Shown: positions 1-9,047, numbered from the stretch's first letter. The stretch: DNA of 64,000 nt from CAIWHR01 sp963781285 (GCA_963781285.1 CAWAFI010000023.1:124001-188000); one strand, 5' to 3'. The notes: generated by a model from the letters alone, not told the origin. A program made the numbers and translations.

Positions 1-15
1 GCGCCGCAACGCCCG

Positions 16-1005
16 ATGTCAGTCTATACGCTCGTCTCCACGGAGGAACTCGATGCCTGGCTCACCCGCTACACGGTCGGGTCGCTCATGCTGCAAGCAC
101 CGATCGCAGCAGGCATCGAGAATACGAACTACTTCGTCACGACGACGGGCGGACGCTGGGTGCTGACGCTCTATGAGCGGCTTCCCGCCGCGGAGCTGCC
201 GTTCTACCTCAACCTGATGGCGCATCTCGCGCGCGCCGGCGTCGAATGCCCGGCGCCCGAGCCGGATCGCACGGGTGCGCTGTTCGGCATGCTCAACGGC
301 AAGCCGGCCGGGCTCGTAACTCGCGTCGACGGCGCGCCGATCGCCACCCCGGACGTGCCGCACTGTGCCGCGGTCGGCGCCGCGCTCGGTCGCCTGCACG
401 TCGCGTCGGCGACCTATCGCGCGCGACTCACGAACCGGCGCGGCCCCGGCTGGTGGCGGCAGGCGGCGCGCGCCGCACGCCCATTTCTCGACCCCGCGCA
501 GAACGAGCTGCTCGCCGCCGAGCTCAAATTCCAGACCGGATTCGGCAAGGGCACGCTGCCAAGAGGAGCAATTCACGGGGACCTCTTCTGTGACAACGTT
601 CTGTTCGTCGGTGACCGCGTCTCCGGCATCATCGATTTCGGGTTCGCCGCGACCGACTTCCTTGCCTACGATCTCGCGATCACCGTCAACGACTGGTGCA
701 TCGTCAAGGACGGCGCGGCGAAGGGCGCGCTCGTGCCCGAACTCGTGCACGCGCTGGTCGGCAGCTACGATGCCGAGCGCCCGCTGACGTTCGACGAGCG
801 CACGCAATGGCCGGCGCTGCTGCGCGCCGCCGCGCTGCGCTTCTGGCTGTCGCGGATCTATGACCTTTACCTGCCGCGCCCAGGTGAGCTCGTGCATGCC
901 CACGACCCCGAGCACTTCGAGCGCATCCTGCGCGATCGCGTTGCGCATCCGTTCCGTCTCCCGGATTTCTCGAGCGCACAGGCGCAGGGCAAGGCCGCCT
1001 CGTGA
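16..1005 (+). CDS. thrB: Homoserine kinase (ThrB, choline-kinase-like fold)
   Basis: Phosphorylates homoserine to O-phosphohomoserine with ATP in cytosolic threonine biosynthesis. The 329-residue length and start MSVYTLVSTEEL fit the proteobacterial ThrB2 type, which belongs to the aminoglycoside-phosphotransferase/choline-kinase superfamily and not to GHMK-type ThrB. The catalytic loop HGDLFCDNVLF (around residue 188) and the metal-binding IIDFGFAATD (around 206-215) are intact. The upstream region is cut by the window edge, so the ribosome site cannot be judged. The TGA stop lies inside the first copy of a dispersed repeat. The next gene encodes a BPSS1780-type membrane protein, an order I know from other Burkholderiales. 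The assignment is secure. Confidence 0.95.
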   Translation: MSVYTLVSTEELDAWLTRYTVGSLMLQAPIAAGIENTNYFVTTTGGRWVLTLYERLPAAELPFYLNLMAHLARAGVECPAPEPDRTGALFGMLNGKPAGLVTRVDGAPIATPDVPHCAAVGAALGRLHVASATYRARLTNRRGPGWWRQAARAARPFLDPAQNELLAAELKFQTGFGKGTLPRGAIHGDLFCDNVLFVGDRVSGIIDFGFAATDFLAYDLAITVNDWCIVKDGAAKGALVPELVHALVGSYDAERPLTFDERTQWPALLRAAALRFWLSRIYDLYLPRPGELVHAHDPEHFERILRDRVAHPFRLPDFSSAQAQGKAAS

Positions 1006-1284
1006 GCACCGCGGGGCCGCCCCAAGGACGAACTGCGATGGCCGACATCGCGCTTGCTCGATTCCCATCATCGCCGCGGAGGCCACACCAATGAGCGCCG
1101 CTGGGCCGTCCCAAGGCGCGAATTGCTGCGGCCTCCGCACCTTTGGAGTGCGCGCGATGCCGCTTGGGGTCGGCCGCCACCCGCGCTCGCAGACGCGCTC
1201 TTCGGGCCTTGGCTTCGCCCTGCTCGCGCGGGCGTCCTCGAGGGGCAGCGCAGCGGCGACAGCCGCAAGCGTGGGGGTACACGA
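1003..1284 (+). repeat. Dispersed intergenic repeat cassette, two partial copies plus tail
   Basis: The thrB/membrane-protein spacer contains two near-identical 25-bp units, at 1003-1027 and 1092-1116, each of the form TGAGC(A/G)CCGC(G/T)GGGCCG(C/T)CCCAAGG. A later tail reads CTCGAGGGGCAGCGCAGCGG (1238-1257) and then GCAAGCGTGGGGG (1265-1277). From memory, similar GTGAGCGCCG...CCCAAGG...GGGGCAGCG...GTGGGGG cassettes recur between genes in Burkholderiales. Here the first unit supplies the thrB stop codon, and the next gene's GTG start sits in a further TGAGCGCCG match at 1286. No gene was found in the spacer. Confidence 0.6.
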
Positions 1285-2115
1285 GTGAGCGCCGGGCGCG
1301 GCGCCATTCCGTTCGTTCGCCATCCGGCGAGTCGCGGTGCCGTGTGGCTGAAGGAAGCATGGGTGATGCTTTCGGCCGCGCGCGTGCCCTGGCTGTTGCT
1401 GCTGCTCGCCTATTACCTGATCCAGCTCGTGGTCAGTATCGTCCCGGTTGCGGGACCGCTCGCGCTGATGATCCTGCGCCCGGTCTTCACCGTCGGCTTC
1501 CTCGCCGCCGCGTGGAATCAGGAGCGTGGCGGAATGCCCCAGGTCCGGCACCTGTTTCGCGGTTTTCGCGCGAACCTGTGGGCGCTGATTCCGATCGGCG
1601 TATTCCTAGTCGCCGGCACGACGCTCGCCATTTTCGCGACGAGAATCGTCGACGGCGGAGAGCTGCTCGACGGTATCCTGAGCAACCGCCCGCTGGAAGA
1701 GGTACTCGCCGGCAACGACGTGGAAAAGGCGATGCTGTTCGCGACCGCCTGCGCGCTGCCCGTCGTACTGGCCGCGTGGTTCGCGCCCGCGCTCGTCGTC
1801 TTCAACAACTGCGGCACGGTGCAGGCGCTCGGCACGAGTTTGCGCGCCGCGCTCGCGAACTGGCAGCCGGTCACGGTTTATGCGATGTTGCTGCTCTTCT
1901 TTGGGGGCCTCGTGCCGGCAATTGCGGTCAAGTTGATCGCTCTTGCGCTGCCGCTCGTCGCCGCGCGCATCGTCGTCGCGCTGGTCGTCGTCCCGTATGT
2001 CTTCCTGCTCGTCGCTGCGCAGGCGATCTCGGACTACGTGAGCTACCGCGACATTTTTCACGCCGACGAGGTGCCGGCCGCGCCCGACGAGCCGGAGGGG
2101 AACGCCACGCAATGA
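1285..2115 (+). CDS. BPSS1780-family integral membrane protein
   Basis: A 276-residue polytopic membrane protein of unknown biochemical role. A short basic N-terminus (MSAGRGAIPFVRHPASRG) precedes about six hydrophobic segments, near residues 36-55, 57-76, 102-121, 150-170, 198-220 and 226-250, and an acidic, proline-rich cytosolic tail. The GTG start is preferred because the family signature (glycine/arginine stretch, then W-L-K-E-A-W) begins immediately after it, while the frame upstream runs through the dispersed repeat. It sits 25 bp before a SulP transporter gene on the same strand, so the two are probably co-transcribed. The family name is recognised from its characteristic N-terminus; no function is known to me. 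Confidence 0.75.
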   Translation: MSAGRGAIPFVRHPASRGAVWLKEAWVMLSAARVPWLLLLLAYYLIQLVVSIVPVAGPLALMILRPVFTVGFLAAAWNQERGGMPQVRHLFRGFRANLWALIPIGVFLVAGTTLAIFATRIVDGGELLDGILSNRPLEEVLAGNDVEKAMLFATACALPVVLAAWFAPALVVFNNCGTVQALGTSLRAALANWQPVTVYAMLLLFFGGLVPAIAVKLIALALPLVAARIVVALVVVPYVFLLVAAQAISDYVSYRDIFHADEVPAAPDEPEGNATQ

Positions 2116-2140
2116 AAGTGCGCCGGAACCGCCGGCGGCG

Positions 2141-3877
2141 ATGACAACGAAGCGTCATCGTGACCTGCCGGGTCGCCTCGCCCGCTCTCTGCCTGGGCTT
2201 GTGCTGTTCGCGCATTACCCACGCAACGCGCTTGCAGGCGATCTCATCGCCGGCACGGCGGTCGCGCTGGTCACGATCCCGTCGGCGATCGCCTGCGCCG
2301 AACTGCTCGGACTGACACCGATCACCGGGATCTACGCCGCGATCGGCGGAATGCTGGGGTATGCATTGCTTGGGACAGGCCGGCGGATCATCGTCGCGCC
2401 AGACCCGGCGATCGCCGTGCTCGCGGGAAGCGCGATCCTGCCGCTCGCCGCGGGCGACCCGACCCGGGCCACGATGCTGGCCGCGGCGCTCGCGCTGATG
2501 GTCGGGGCGCTGCTCATGCTCGCCGCGCGCATCTCGGCAGGCACGATCGCGGACCTCCTGTCGAAGCCCGTTCTGACCGGTTACCTGAACGGCGTCGCCC
2601 TGATCCTGATCGGAACGCAGCTCGGCAGGCTGATGGGCGTTACGCTTGCCGAAGACGATTTTTTTCCGCGTATCGCGGAGGCCTTGCGCAAACTCCCGCA
2701 GGCCAACGCGGCGACGCTCGTCCTCGGCATTGCGCTCATCGCGCTGCAACTCGGGTTGCGTCGTGTGGCGCCGCGCTGGCCGCCGCCGTTGATCGCGTGT
2801 ATCGCCGGCGTTGCCGTGTCGTTCGCTTTCGCCTTGCCGGAACGGGGCGTGGCTGTCCTCGGTGCGGTAGCGCAGGGATTGCCGCTGCCGCACTGGCCTG
2901 CGATCGGCCCCGATGATGTGAAAGCGATGCTGTCGGCAGCAATCGCAGTCGCGTTCCTCGCGTTCACCGAAGGCGTCGTCCTCGCACGCGCTTTCGCCGC
3001 GAAGCATCGCGAGGAGATCGACGCCAACCGCGAGCTCTTCGCGTTCGGCACCGCCAACGCCGCCGCCGGCCTGTTGGGCGGATTCCCGCTCAATGCGAGC
3101 CAGTCACGCTCGGCAATCGCGGATGCCTCCGGTGCGCAAACGCAACTCGCGCAATGGACCGCGGCCGCGCTGCTCGCGCTGTTCCTGCTATTTCTCGCGC
3201 CGTTGCTCGAACAGGTACCGTTGGTCGCGCTCTCCGCAATCCTCGTGTTCGCCGGACTGTCACTGCTGGACACATCGGTGCTGTGGCAGATCCGGCGCTT
3301 CGACCGGCGCGCCTTCTGGCACTCGCTCGGCGTCACCGTTGCCGTGTTGATCCTGGGCCTGGTACCGGGGCTGCTCCTGGGAATGGCGCTGTCGCTGGTG
3401 CGCCTCGTCGTCGACGTTTCGCGCCCGCGCGATGCCGTGCTGCGGCGCCTGCCCGGCGACCATCGCTTCCACGATGTCGACGACGACCAACCCGCAACCG
3501 CGCCGCCAGGCGTACTGGTTTACCGGTTGTATGCGCCGCTGATCTTCGCCAACGTCCGCCATTTCAGCGAGCGCGTGAAGACGCTCGTCGCGGAGGCCCC
3601 ACAGCCCGTGCGATGCGTCGTGCTCGACCTGCAGGCGGTCGCGACAATGGACATCACCGCGATCGAAGCGTTCTCCCAGCTGTATCAGCAACTCACCGAT
3701 GCAGGGATCGACGTGCGCCTGGCGCACGCGAACCGACCGCTGCGCGAGCAGCTCATGCGTCTCGGCCTCGCGAAGGAGATCGGCGAGGGCCGCTTCTTCC
3801 ACGCCGCCTGGGAGGCGGTTGATGACTATCTCAAGCGTCCCGCACAGCCGCCGCCGGGGAAGCGTTCCAGGCACTGA
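2141..3877 (+). CDS. SulP/SLC26-family anion permease with C-terminal STAS domain
   Basis: A 578-residue inner-membrane transporter of the SulP family, which carries sulfate, bicarbonate or other anions. The N-terminal part shows the family signature region (GDLIAGTAVALVTIPSAIA, residues about 27-45) followed by roughly a dozen hydrophobic helices to about residue 425. A cytosolic STAS domain occupies about 460-565 (VVLDLQAVATMDITAIEAF). Substrate cannot be read from the sequence. The gene follows the BPSS1780-type gene by 25 bp and converges with uvrD, the two stop codons being about 20 bp apart with no obvious terminator. No carbonic anhydrase gene is adjacent, so the bicarbonate branch has no contextual support. 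Confidence 0.88.
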   Translation: MTTKRHRDLPGRLARSLPGLVLFAHYPRNALAGDLIAGTAVALVTIPSAIACAELLGLTPITGIYAAIGGMLGYALLGTGRRIIVAPDPAIAVLAGSAILPLAAGDPTRATMLAAALALMVGALLMLAARISAGTIADLLSKPVLTGYLNGVALILIGTQLGRLMGVTLAEDDFFPRIAEALRKLPQANAATLVLGIALIALQLGLRRVAPRWPPPLIACIAGVAVSFAFALPERGVAVLGAVAQGLPLPHWPAIGPDDVKAMLSAAIAVAFLAFTEGVVLARAFAAKHREEIDANRELFAFGTANAAAGLLGGFPLNASQSRSAIADASGAQTQLAQWTAAALLALFLLFLAPLLEQVPLVALSAILVFAGLSLLDTSVLWQIRRFDRRAFWHSLGVTVAVLILGLVPGLLLGMALSLVRLVVDVSRPRDAVLRRLPGDHRFHDVDDDQPATAPPGVLVYRLYAPLIFANVRHFSERVKTLVAEAPQPVRCVVLDLQAVATMDITAIEAFSQLYQQLTDAGIDVRLAHANRPLREQLMRLGLAKEIGEGRFFHAAWEAVDDYLKRPAQPPPGKRSRH

Positions 3878-3897
3878 CGCGTGGCGCGCAACGACGC

Positions 3898-6177
3898 TCA
3901 GGCGGCCTCGAGCTTGGCGTACGGAAGCGCGAGCCACTTGACGCCGGCGTCGCGAAAGTTGACCTGCACGCGCGCATCGGCGCCGCGACCCTCGGCTTCG
4001 ATGATGATCCCAAGCCCGAATTTCGCGTGGCGCACGCTCTGGCCGATCCGCCAGCCGGGGCCGTCACCGGCACGATCGCGCGGCGGGGAGGACGGCGACG
4101 CGGCCGCCCACCTTGGCGCGACACCCTCGCGCGTACCCCATTCGGCGACATCGACGTCGATCGCGCCCCGCGACCAGCGCCGCGGCGGCGAGAGCCAGGC
4201 GATCAACTCGCGCGGCACCTCGTCGAGGAAACGCGACGGGATGTTGTAGCGCACCTGCCCGTGCAGCATCCGGCTCTGCGCGTGCGTGAGATAGAGTCGG
4301 CGGCGCGCGCGCGTGATCGCGACGTACATGAGGCGCCGCTCCTCTTCGACGCCGTCGTATTCGGACAGGCTGTTTTCGTGCGGGAAGAGCCCCTCCTCCA
4401 GCCCGGTGACGAACACCGTGTGGAACTCGAGCCCTTTCGCCGCGTGCACCGTCATCAGCTGCAGGGCAGGACGGCCCTCCGCCGCCTGCGTTTCGCCGGC
4501 TTCGAGTGCGGCGTGGGCCAGGAACGCAGTCAGTGGATCCACGGCGCCCTGCTGGGCGGTCGCCTCGTTTTCCGCGCCGCCCACCTCACTTGTCACGATC
4601 GGCGCATCCACGGCGAGATCGGCTTCGCGCAGGAAGCCGTCGGCAGCGCTCACGAGTTCCTCGAGGTTGTCGAGTCGGTCCTGCCCGTCCTTCTCCGTCA
4701 TGTAATACGCGATCAACCCCGAGGCTTCGTTGAGGTGCGCGACCGCTTCCGGCAGCGGCAGCCCGGCGGTCGCCGCACGCATCGCCTCGACCCGCTTCAC
4801 GAACGCCGCGAGCGCGGCACCGGCTTTGCCAGCGGCGCCGCCGACGCACGCCGCCTGCCAAAGACTCACGCCCGTCGCGCGCGCCGCATCCTGCAGCGCT
4901 TCGATGGTCCGCGCACCGATCCCGCGCGGTGGAAAATTGACCACGCGCAGGAACGCGCCGTCGTCGTCGGGGGCGGCAATCAGCCGCAGATACGCGAGCG
5001 CGTGCTTCACTTCGGCACGCTCGAAAAAACGCATCCCGCCGTAGACACGGTAAGGCACCGCGGCGTTGAACAGCGCATGCTCCAGCACCCGCGATTGCGC
5101 GTTTGACCGATAGAGGACCGCCACTTCGGACAGCGCGAGACCATCGCCGGCAAGGCCCTTCGCGACCTCGACGACGAACGCCGCCTCGTCGTTGTCCGAC
5201 GGCGCCGCGAAACCGCGCACCGGCTCCCCCTTGCCCTCGCTGGTCCACAGGTTCTTGCCGAGGCGCGCCTGGTTGTGCTTGATCAGCGCGTTGGCCGCGT
5301 CGAGGATGTGTCCGTGCGACCGGTAATTCTGCTCCAGCTTGATCAGCCGTACCGGTACCTCCGTCGTCGCGAAATCGCGCTCGAAGTGCTGCATGTTGGC
5401 AACGTTCGCGCCGCGAAACGCATAGATCGACTGGTCGTCGTCACCAACCGCAAAGACCGCAACATGCGGGCCGGCAAGGAGCTTCAGCCACTTGTACTGC
5501 AGCACGTTGGTGTCCTGGAACTCGTCGACCAGCAGATGCGAGAAGCGGCGGCGGTAATGCTCGCGGATCGCATCGTTGCCCGCAAGGAGTTCATAGCTCC
5601 GCAGCAGGAGCTCGGCGAAGTCGACCACGCCTTCGCGCTGGCACATCGCGTCGTACAGCGCATAGTGCTCTGTCTGCCGGCGCTGGAATTCGTCGGCCGC
5701 GTCGACCTGGTTTGGACGCAGGCCATTCTCCTTTGCATCGGCGACGAAATTCTGCAGCTGACGCGGCGGAAAGCGTTCGTCGTCTATGTTGTGCGCCTTG
5801 TACAATCGCTTGATCAGCGCGAGCTGGTCCTGCGTGTCCATGATCTGGAAGAGCTGCGGCAGATTCGCGTCGCGATAGTGCGTGCGCAGCATCCGGTTGC
5901 ACAGGCCGTGGAACGTGCCGATCCACATCCCGCGCGTGTGCACCGGTGTCATCGCCGAGAGCCGGGTCAACATCTCCTTCGCCGCCTTGTTGGTGAACGT
6001 AACGGCGAGTATCGACAGCGGTGACGCCTGTCCCGTCGCGAGCAGCCAGGCAATGCGTGTGGTCAGCACGCGCGTCTTGCCGCTACCCGCTCCCGCGAGG
6101 ATCAGCGCCGATGCGTGCGGCAGCGTCACCGCGGCGAGCTGTTCGGGGTTGAGGTTCTCGAGAAGGGGGGAGGCCAT
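3898..6177 (-). CDS. uvrD: DNA helicase II UvrD (superfamily 1)
   Basis: ATP-dependent 3'-5' helicase of nucleotide-excision and mismatch repair. The 759-residue product has every SF1 motif: Walker A AGAGSGKTRVL near residue 33, motif II DEFQDTN, motif III GDDDQSIYAFRGA, motif IV LEQNYRS, motif V TVHAAKGLEF and motif VI YVAITRARRRL. The C-terminal tail ends with a Tudor-like segment (GIIIEAEGRGADARVQVNF) typical of UvrD/PcrA. The start MASPLLENLNPEQ is chosen because LNPEQ is the usual beginning; the frame extends 16 codons further upstream without homology. It is divergent from argA with about 110 bp between the start codons. Confidence 0.95.
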   Translation of the reverse strand: MASPLLENLNPEQLAAVTLPHASALILAGAGSGKTRVLTTRIAWLLATGQASPLSILAVTFTNKAAKEMLTRLSAMTPVHTRGMWIGTFHGLCNRMLRTHYRDANLPQLFQIMDTQDQLALIKRLYKAHNIDDERFPPRQLQNFVADAKENGLRPNQVDAADEFQRRQTEHYALYDAMCQREGVVDFAELLLRSYELLAGNDAIREHYRRRFSHLLVDEFQDTNVLQYKWLKLLAGPHVAVFAVGDDDQSIYAFRGANVANMQHFERDFATTEVPVRLIKLEQNYRSHGHILDAANALIKHNQARLGKNLWTSEGKGEPVRGFAAPSDNDEAAFVVEVAKGLAGDGLALSEVAVLYRSNAQSRVLEHALFNAAVPYRVYGGMRFFERAEVKHALAYLRLIAAPDDDGAFLRVVNFPPRGIGARTIEALQDAARATGVSLWQAACVGGAAGKAGAALAAFVKRVEAMRAATAGLPLPEAVAHLNEASGLIAYYMTEKDGQDRLDNLEELVSAADGFLREADLAVDAPIVTSEVGGAENEATAQQGAVDPLTAFLAHAALEAGETQAAEGRPALQLMTVHAAKGLEFHTVFVTGLEEGLFPHENSLSEYDGVEEERRLMYVAITRARRRLYLTHAQSRMLHGQVRYNIPSRFLDEVPRELIAWLSPPRRWSRGAIDVDVAEWGTREGVAPRWAAASPSSPPRDRAGDGPGWRIGQSVRHAKFGLGIIIEAEGRGADARVQVNFRDAGVKWLALPYAKLEAA

Positions 6178-6245
6178 GGACGATTGTCGACTCAACGCGG
6201 TCCCTTCGCACGAACCGAAGCGCAATTATAAGCGGCGATGGGCGG

Positions 6246-6251
6246 TATAAT
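6246..6251 (+). promoter_or_regulatory. Possible -10 box for argA in the uvrD/argA divergent spacer
   Basis: A perfect TATAAT hexamer lies 38 bp upstream of the argA start codon. The same short spacer carries ATTATA at 6225-6230, which is TATAAT on the minus strand facing uvrD. No convincing -35 hexamer was found at 16-18 bp for either, so this is a tentative divergent promoter region. Confidence 0.35.
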
Positions 6252-6289
6252 CCGCCCGCCCTGCGCCAATCTCCTGCCATCCGCGCACG

Positions 6290-7642
6290 ATGCCGCCCGC
6301 CTCGAACGCCGCGCCGGCCGCCCACTCGGCGACCACGCGCGCGTTCGTCCAGTGGATCCGCAGCGCGGCGCCGTACGTCCACGCGTTTCGCGGCCGGACC
6401 TTCGTGATCGCGTTCGGCGGCGAGGTCGTCGCCGACGACACGTTCCTCGGCATCATTCACGATCTCAACCTGCTGCACAGCCTTGGCGTGCATATCGTGG
6501 TCGTCCACGGCTCGCGGCCGCAGATCGAGGCGATCCTCACGCAGCAGGACATCGAGAGCCGCTATGCGTTCGGCCTGCGCGTCACCGACGCCGAGACGAT
6601 GGACTGCGTGCTCGAAGCATCCGGGCAGGTGCGCAGCCGAATCGAGGCGCTGCTCTCGCTCGGCATCGCGAATTCGCCGATGGCCGGTGCGCGTATCCGC
6701 GTGTCGTCGGGCAACTTCATCACTGCGAAACCAATGGGCGTCGTCGAAGGTGTCGACATGCTGCTGACCGGCGAGGTGCGGCGCGTGGACACCGACGCGA
6801 TCCAGCAGCGACTCGATGACGGCGACATCGTGCTGATCTCCCCGCTCGGGTACTCACCCACTGGCGAGATTTTCAACCTCGCGCTGGAGGAGGTCGCGAC
6901 CCAGGTCGCCGTCCGGCTGAATGCGCGCAAGCTGGTGTTCCTGATGGAGACCGATGGCGTGCGCAACGGCCGGCGGCGGCTCCTGACCGAGCTCTCGACC
7001 CGCGACGCCGAGGCGCTCCTCGCCGCGGGCCGCGGCAGGCTCCCAGCCGACGTCCAGCATTACCTTCCCTGCGCCGTCAGGGCGTGCGACAACGGTGTCA
7101 AGCGCGCGCATCTCATCAGTCGACATCTCGACGGCGCACTGCTGCTCGAGTTGTTCACGCGCGACGGCGTGGGGACGATGATCGCCGCCGCGCCGCTCGC
7201 CAACCTGCGCAACGCGACGATCGACGACGTCGGGGGCATCCTCTCGATCATCGGGCCCCTGGAGGAACAGGGGGTCCTCGTCCGCCGCTCGCGCGAGCGT
7301 CTAGAGATGGAGATCGAGCGCTTCGTGGTCGCCGAGCACGACAACGCGATCATCGGTTGCGCAGCCCTGTACGCGTTTTCCGACGAGAAGGTCGGCGAGC
7401 TCGCGGCGCTCGCGGTGCATCCGGACTTCCGCCGCGAGGGCTACGGCGAGGCGCTGATGAACGAGATCGAGGCGCGTGCGCGCAAGCTGAAGCTCGCCCA
7501 GTTGTTCGTGCTGACCACGCGCACCTCGCAGTGGTTCATCGAGCGCGGTTACCATACCGCGACGATCGCAGACCTGCCGAAGCAGAAGCAGGCGCTTTAC
7601 AATTATCGACGCAAATCGCAGGTTTACCGAAAAGAGCTTTAG
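6290..7642 (+). CDS. argA: N-acetylglutamate synthase ArgA (kinase-like fold plus GNAT domain)
   Basis: Transfers acetyl from acetyl-CoA to glutamate, the first step of arginine biosynthesis. The 450-residue protein has an N-terminal amino-acid-kinase domain (FVIAFGGEVVADD near residue 38, then VVVHGSRPQI), which in classical ArgA binds arginine for feedback inhibition. A C-terminal GNAT acetyltransferase domain follows from about residue 300 (ELAALAVHPDFRREGYGEALM; LFVLTTRTSQWFIERGY). Length and architecture match E. coli ArgA, not the short ArgA or ArgJ types. The gene for the YggX-type protein follows 11 bp after the stop, the usual betaproteobacterial order, so the two are probably co-transcribed. 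Confidence 0.95.
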   Translation: MPPASNAAPAAHSATTRAFVQWIRSAAPYVHAFRGRTFVIAFGGEVVADDTFLGIIHDLNLLHSLGVHIVVVHGSRPQIEAILTQQDIESRYAFGLRVTDAETMDCVLEASGQVRSRIEALLSLGIANSPMAGARIRVSSGNFITAKPMGVVEGVDMLLTGEVRRVDTDAIQQRLDDGDIVLISPLGYSPTGEIFNLALEEVATQVAVRLNARKLVFLMETDGVRNGRRRLLTELSTRDAEALLAAGRGRLPADVQHYLPCAVRACDNGVKRAHLISRHLDGALLLELFTRDGVGTMIAAAPLANLRNATIDDVGGILSIIGPLEEQGVLVRRSRERLEMEIERFVVAEHDNAIIGCAALYAFSDEKVGELAALAVHPDFRREGYGEALMNEIEARARKLKLAQLFVLTTRTSQWFIERGYHTATIADLPKQKQALYNYRRKSQVYRKEL

Positions 7643-7653
7643 GAGCATTCGCT

Positions 7654-7926
7654 ATGGCACGCATGGTGCACTGTATCAAGCTCGGCCGCGAGGCCGAAGG
7701 GCTGGATCTGCCGCCGTACCCCGGCGAGCTGGGCAAGCGGATCTACCAGAACGTGTCGAAGGAAGCATGGGCCGCATGGCTGCGTCATCAGACGATGCTC
7801 GTCAACGAGAACCGGCTGTCACTCGCCGACGCACGTGCGCGGAAGTGGCTCGCCGAGCAAATGGAGCAGCACTTCTTCGGCGCGGGCGCCGAAACGCCGC
7901 AGGGCTACGTCCCGCCGAGGACCTGA
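7654..7926 (+). CDS. yggX: Fe(2+)-trafficking / oxidative damage protection protein (YggX family)
   Basis: A 90-residue cytosolic protein implicated in iron handling and protection of Fe-S clusters against oxidants. It has the invariant N-terminus MARMVHCIKLGREAEGLD with the conserved cysteine at position 7, then PPYPGELGKRIY and the helical W-L-x-H-Q-T-x-L-x-N-E segment. The ATG is preceded by AGGAG with 8 bp spacing and lies 11 bp downstream of argA, which supports coupling. Length is exactly as expected for the family. Confidence 0.95.
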   Translation: MARMVHCIKLGREAEGLDLPPYPGELGKRIYQNVSKEAWAAWLRHQTMLVNENRLSLADARARKWLAEQMEQHFFGAGAETPQGYVPPRT

Positions 7927-8294
7927 CCACGCCATTGAAGCCCGGCGACAGCACGGTTATCGGCGCCAGCGCTCGCACGAGGCGATTCAGTGATGGATCG
8001 GCGCAGGTTCATTGGCACCGCTATCGGTGGATGGATCGGAGGGCCGCAATGCCAGGGTCCTAACGTCCGCTTTCTCGGCGGGTCGAATTGGACGATTGTG
8101 GACGACGCAAAGCGGGTCCTGGCCGGACACCCGCCCATTGCACATAACAAGGTTGCTCATCGCCGATCTTGACCTTCCGAGGGCTGGGGCGTAGCGTCGC
8201 CTTGTCCGCGATGGACATCGTCTCCCAGTTCGTGCGCCGGTGGCTCGGCAGTCGCGGGAGAGGTCCTGGTTTGTCACTTGGGAGAGGCGTAACC
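7927..8294. other. Unassigned spacer with a possible gene remnant
   Basis: No intact gene was recognised here. A short plus-strand open frame beginning at 7993 starts MDRRRFIGTAIGG, which resembles the twin-arginine leader of secreted substrate-binding proteins. It loses any family resemblance within 15 residues, so a decayed 5' fragment is possible but unproven. No clear promoter or terminator was found. The last bases contain the GGAGAG ribosome site of the following lipoprotein gene. Confidence 0.4.
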
Positions 8295-9047
8295 GTGACA
8301 AGGTGCGAGCGACGAACGCCGTCGACGCGTTGCGCGCTCGCCCTCTGCGCCTTTCTTTTCGCATGCACCGCGACCCCGACATTTCCACCCGCCGCCCCAA
8401 CTACCGGCAAACGGCCGGTGCCTACCGAGCGCGAGTTCCGCCTTTCCGATCTCGCGAAGGCGGACATCGACATCGCAGCCGAGGCGAATTCACGGGAATG
8501 TCTCGCCTCGGCCCGCCTTCTGATGGAGAAGCTCTATCGCCGCAATCCGCGCGAGTGGCGCAAAGGCAATTATCCGAGCATGGACGCGGCATTGGCGCGG
8601 ACCTTCGACGCGCGGGCTCAATTCCAGTTTGCCGAGCTCGGCAACCGACGCGGCGCCGACGCCATCATGTTCGCGCTCAAGCCGGACTATGCCGGGGACC
8701 GCGTTTTCGCATTCGGGGTCGGGCTCGCAAGCATGGTCTTCCTTGCGTACAACGGGAAGACGGAGTTTTACCTCACCGAGAGCCTCGATCCGCAGAAGCT
8801 CTATAACTCCGCGCGCAACATCGAGATCGCGGCCTGGAAGCTCGCGAACAGCAGCGACGGACGGGGTGAGCCGTTGCTGCTGTCGAACGACATATCGGGC
8901 GATGCGCGCAATCTCTCCTTCGAGCGCGAGTTCGGCAAAATGATCGCTTACCAGGACGCGATGGCGCAGATCGCCGCGCAGCGGACGAACCGGACGATTC
9001 GGCGTTTCGTGCAGAGCCTGGCGACGGCGGTGTTCCTGCCGATCTAG
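8295..9047 (+). CDS. Hypothetical lipoprotein, 3' end at a MITE-like insertion
   Basis: Function not recognised. The GTG start is chosen because GGAGAG lies 8 bp upstream and because it yields a lipoprotein signal peptide: basic MTRCERRTPSTR, hydrophobic CALALCAF, then lipobox LFAC at about residues 21-24. An earlier in-frame start at 8169 would bury this signal. The mature part is mixed helical, with an R-E-W-R-K-G motif and a probable YDR/FAFG segment, and no catalytic motif was recognised. The TAG stop is formed by bases that belong to the palindromic element beginning at 9044, so the native C-terminus may have been longer. The product probably sits in the outer or inner membrane. Confidence 0.6.
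   Translation: MTRCERRTPSTRCALALCAFLFACTATPTFPPAAPTTGKRPVPTEREFRLSDLAKADIDIAAEANSRECLASARLLMEKLYRRNPREWRKGNYPSMDAALARTFDARAQFQFAELGNRRGADAIMFALKPDYAGDRVFAFGVGLASMVFLAYNGKTEFYLTESLDPQKLYNSARNIEIAAWKLANSSDGRGEPLLLSNDISGDARNLSFEREFGKMIAYQDAMAQIAAQRTNRTIRRFVQSLATAVFLPI

Noticed and set aside
19..1551. Long antisense open frames over thrB and similar ones over uvrD, pyrC', chpA and ppk1
   Set aside because: High-GC codon bias leaves long stop-free frames opposite real genes; their translations are arginine-rich and match no family.
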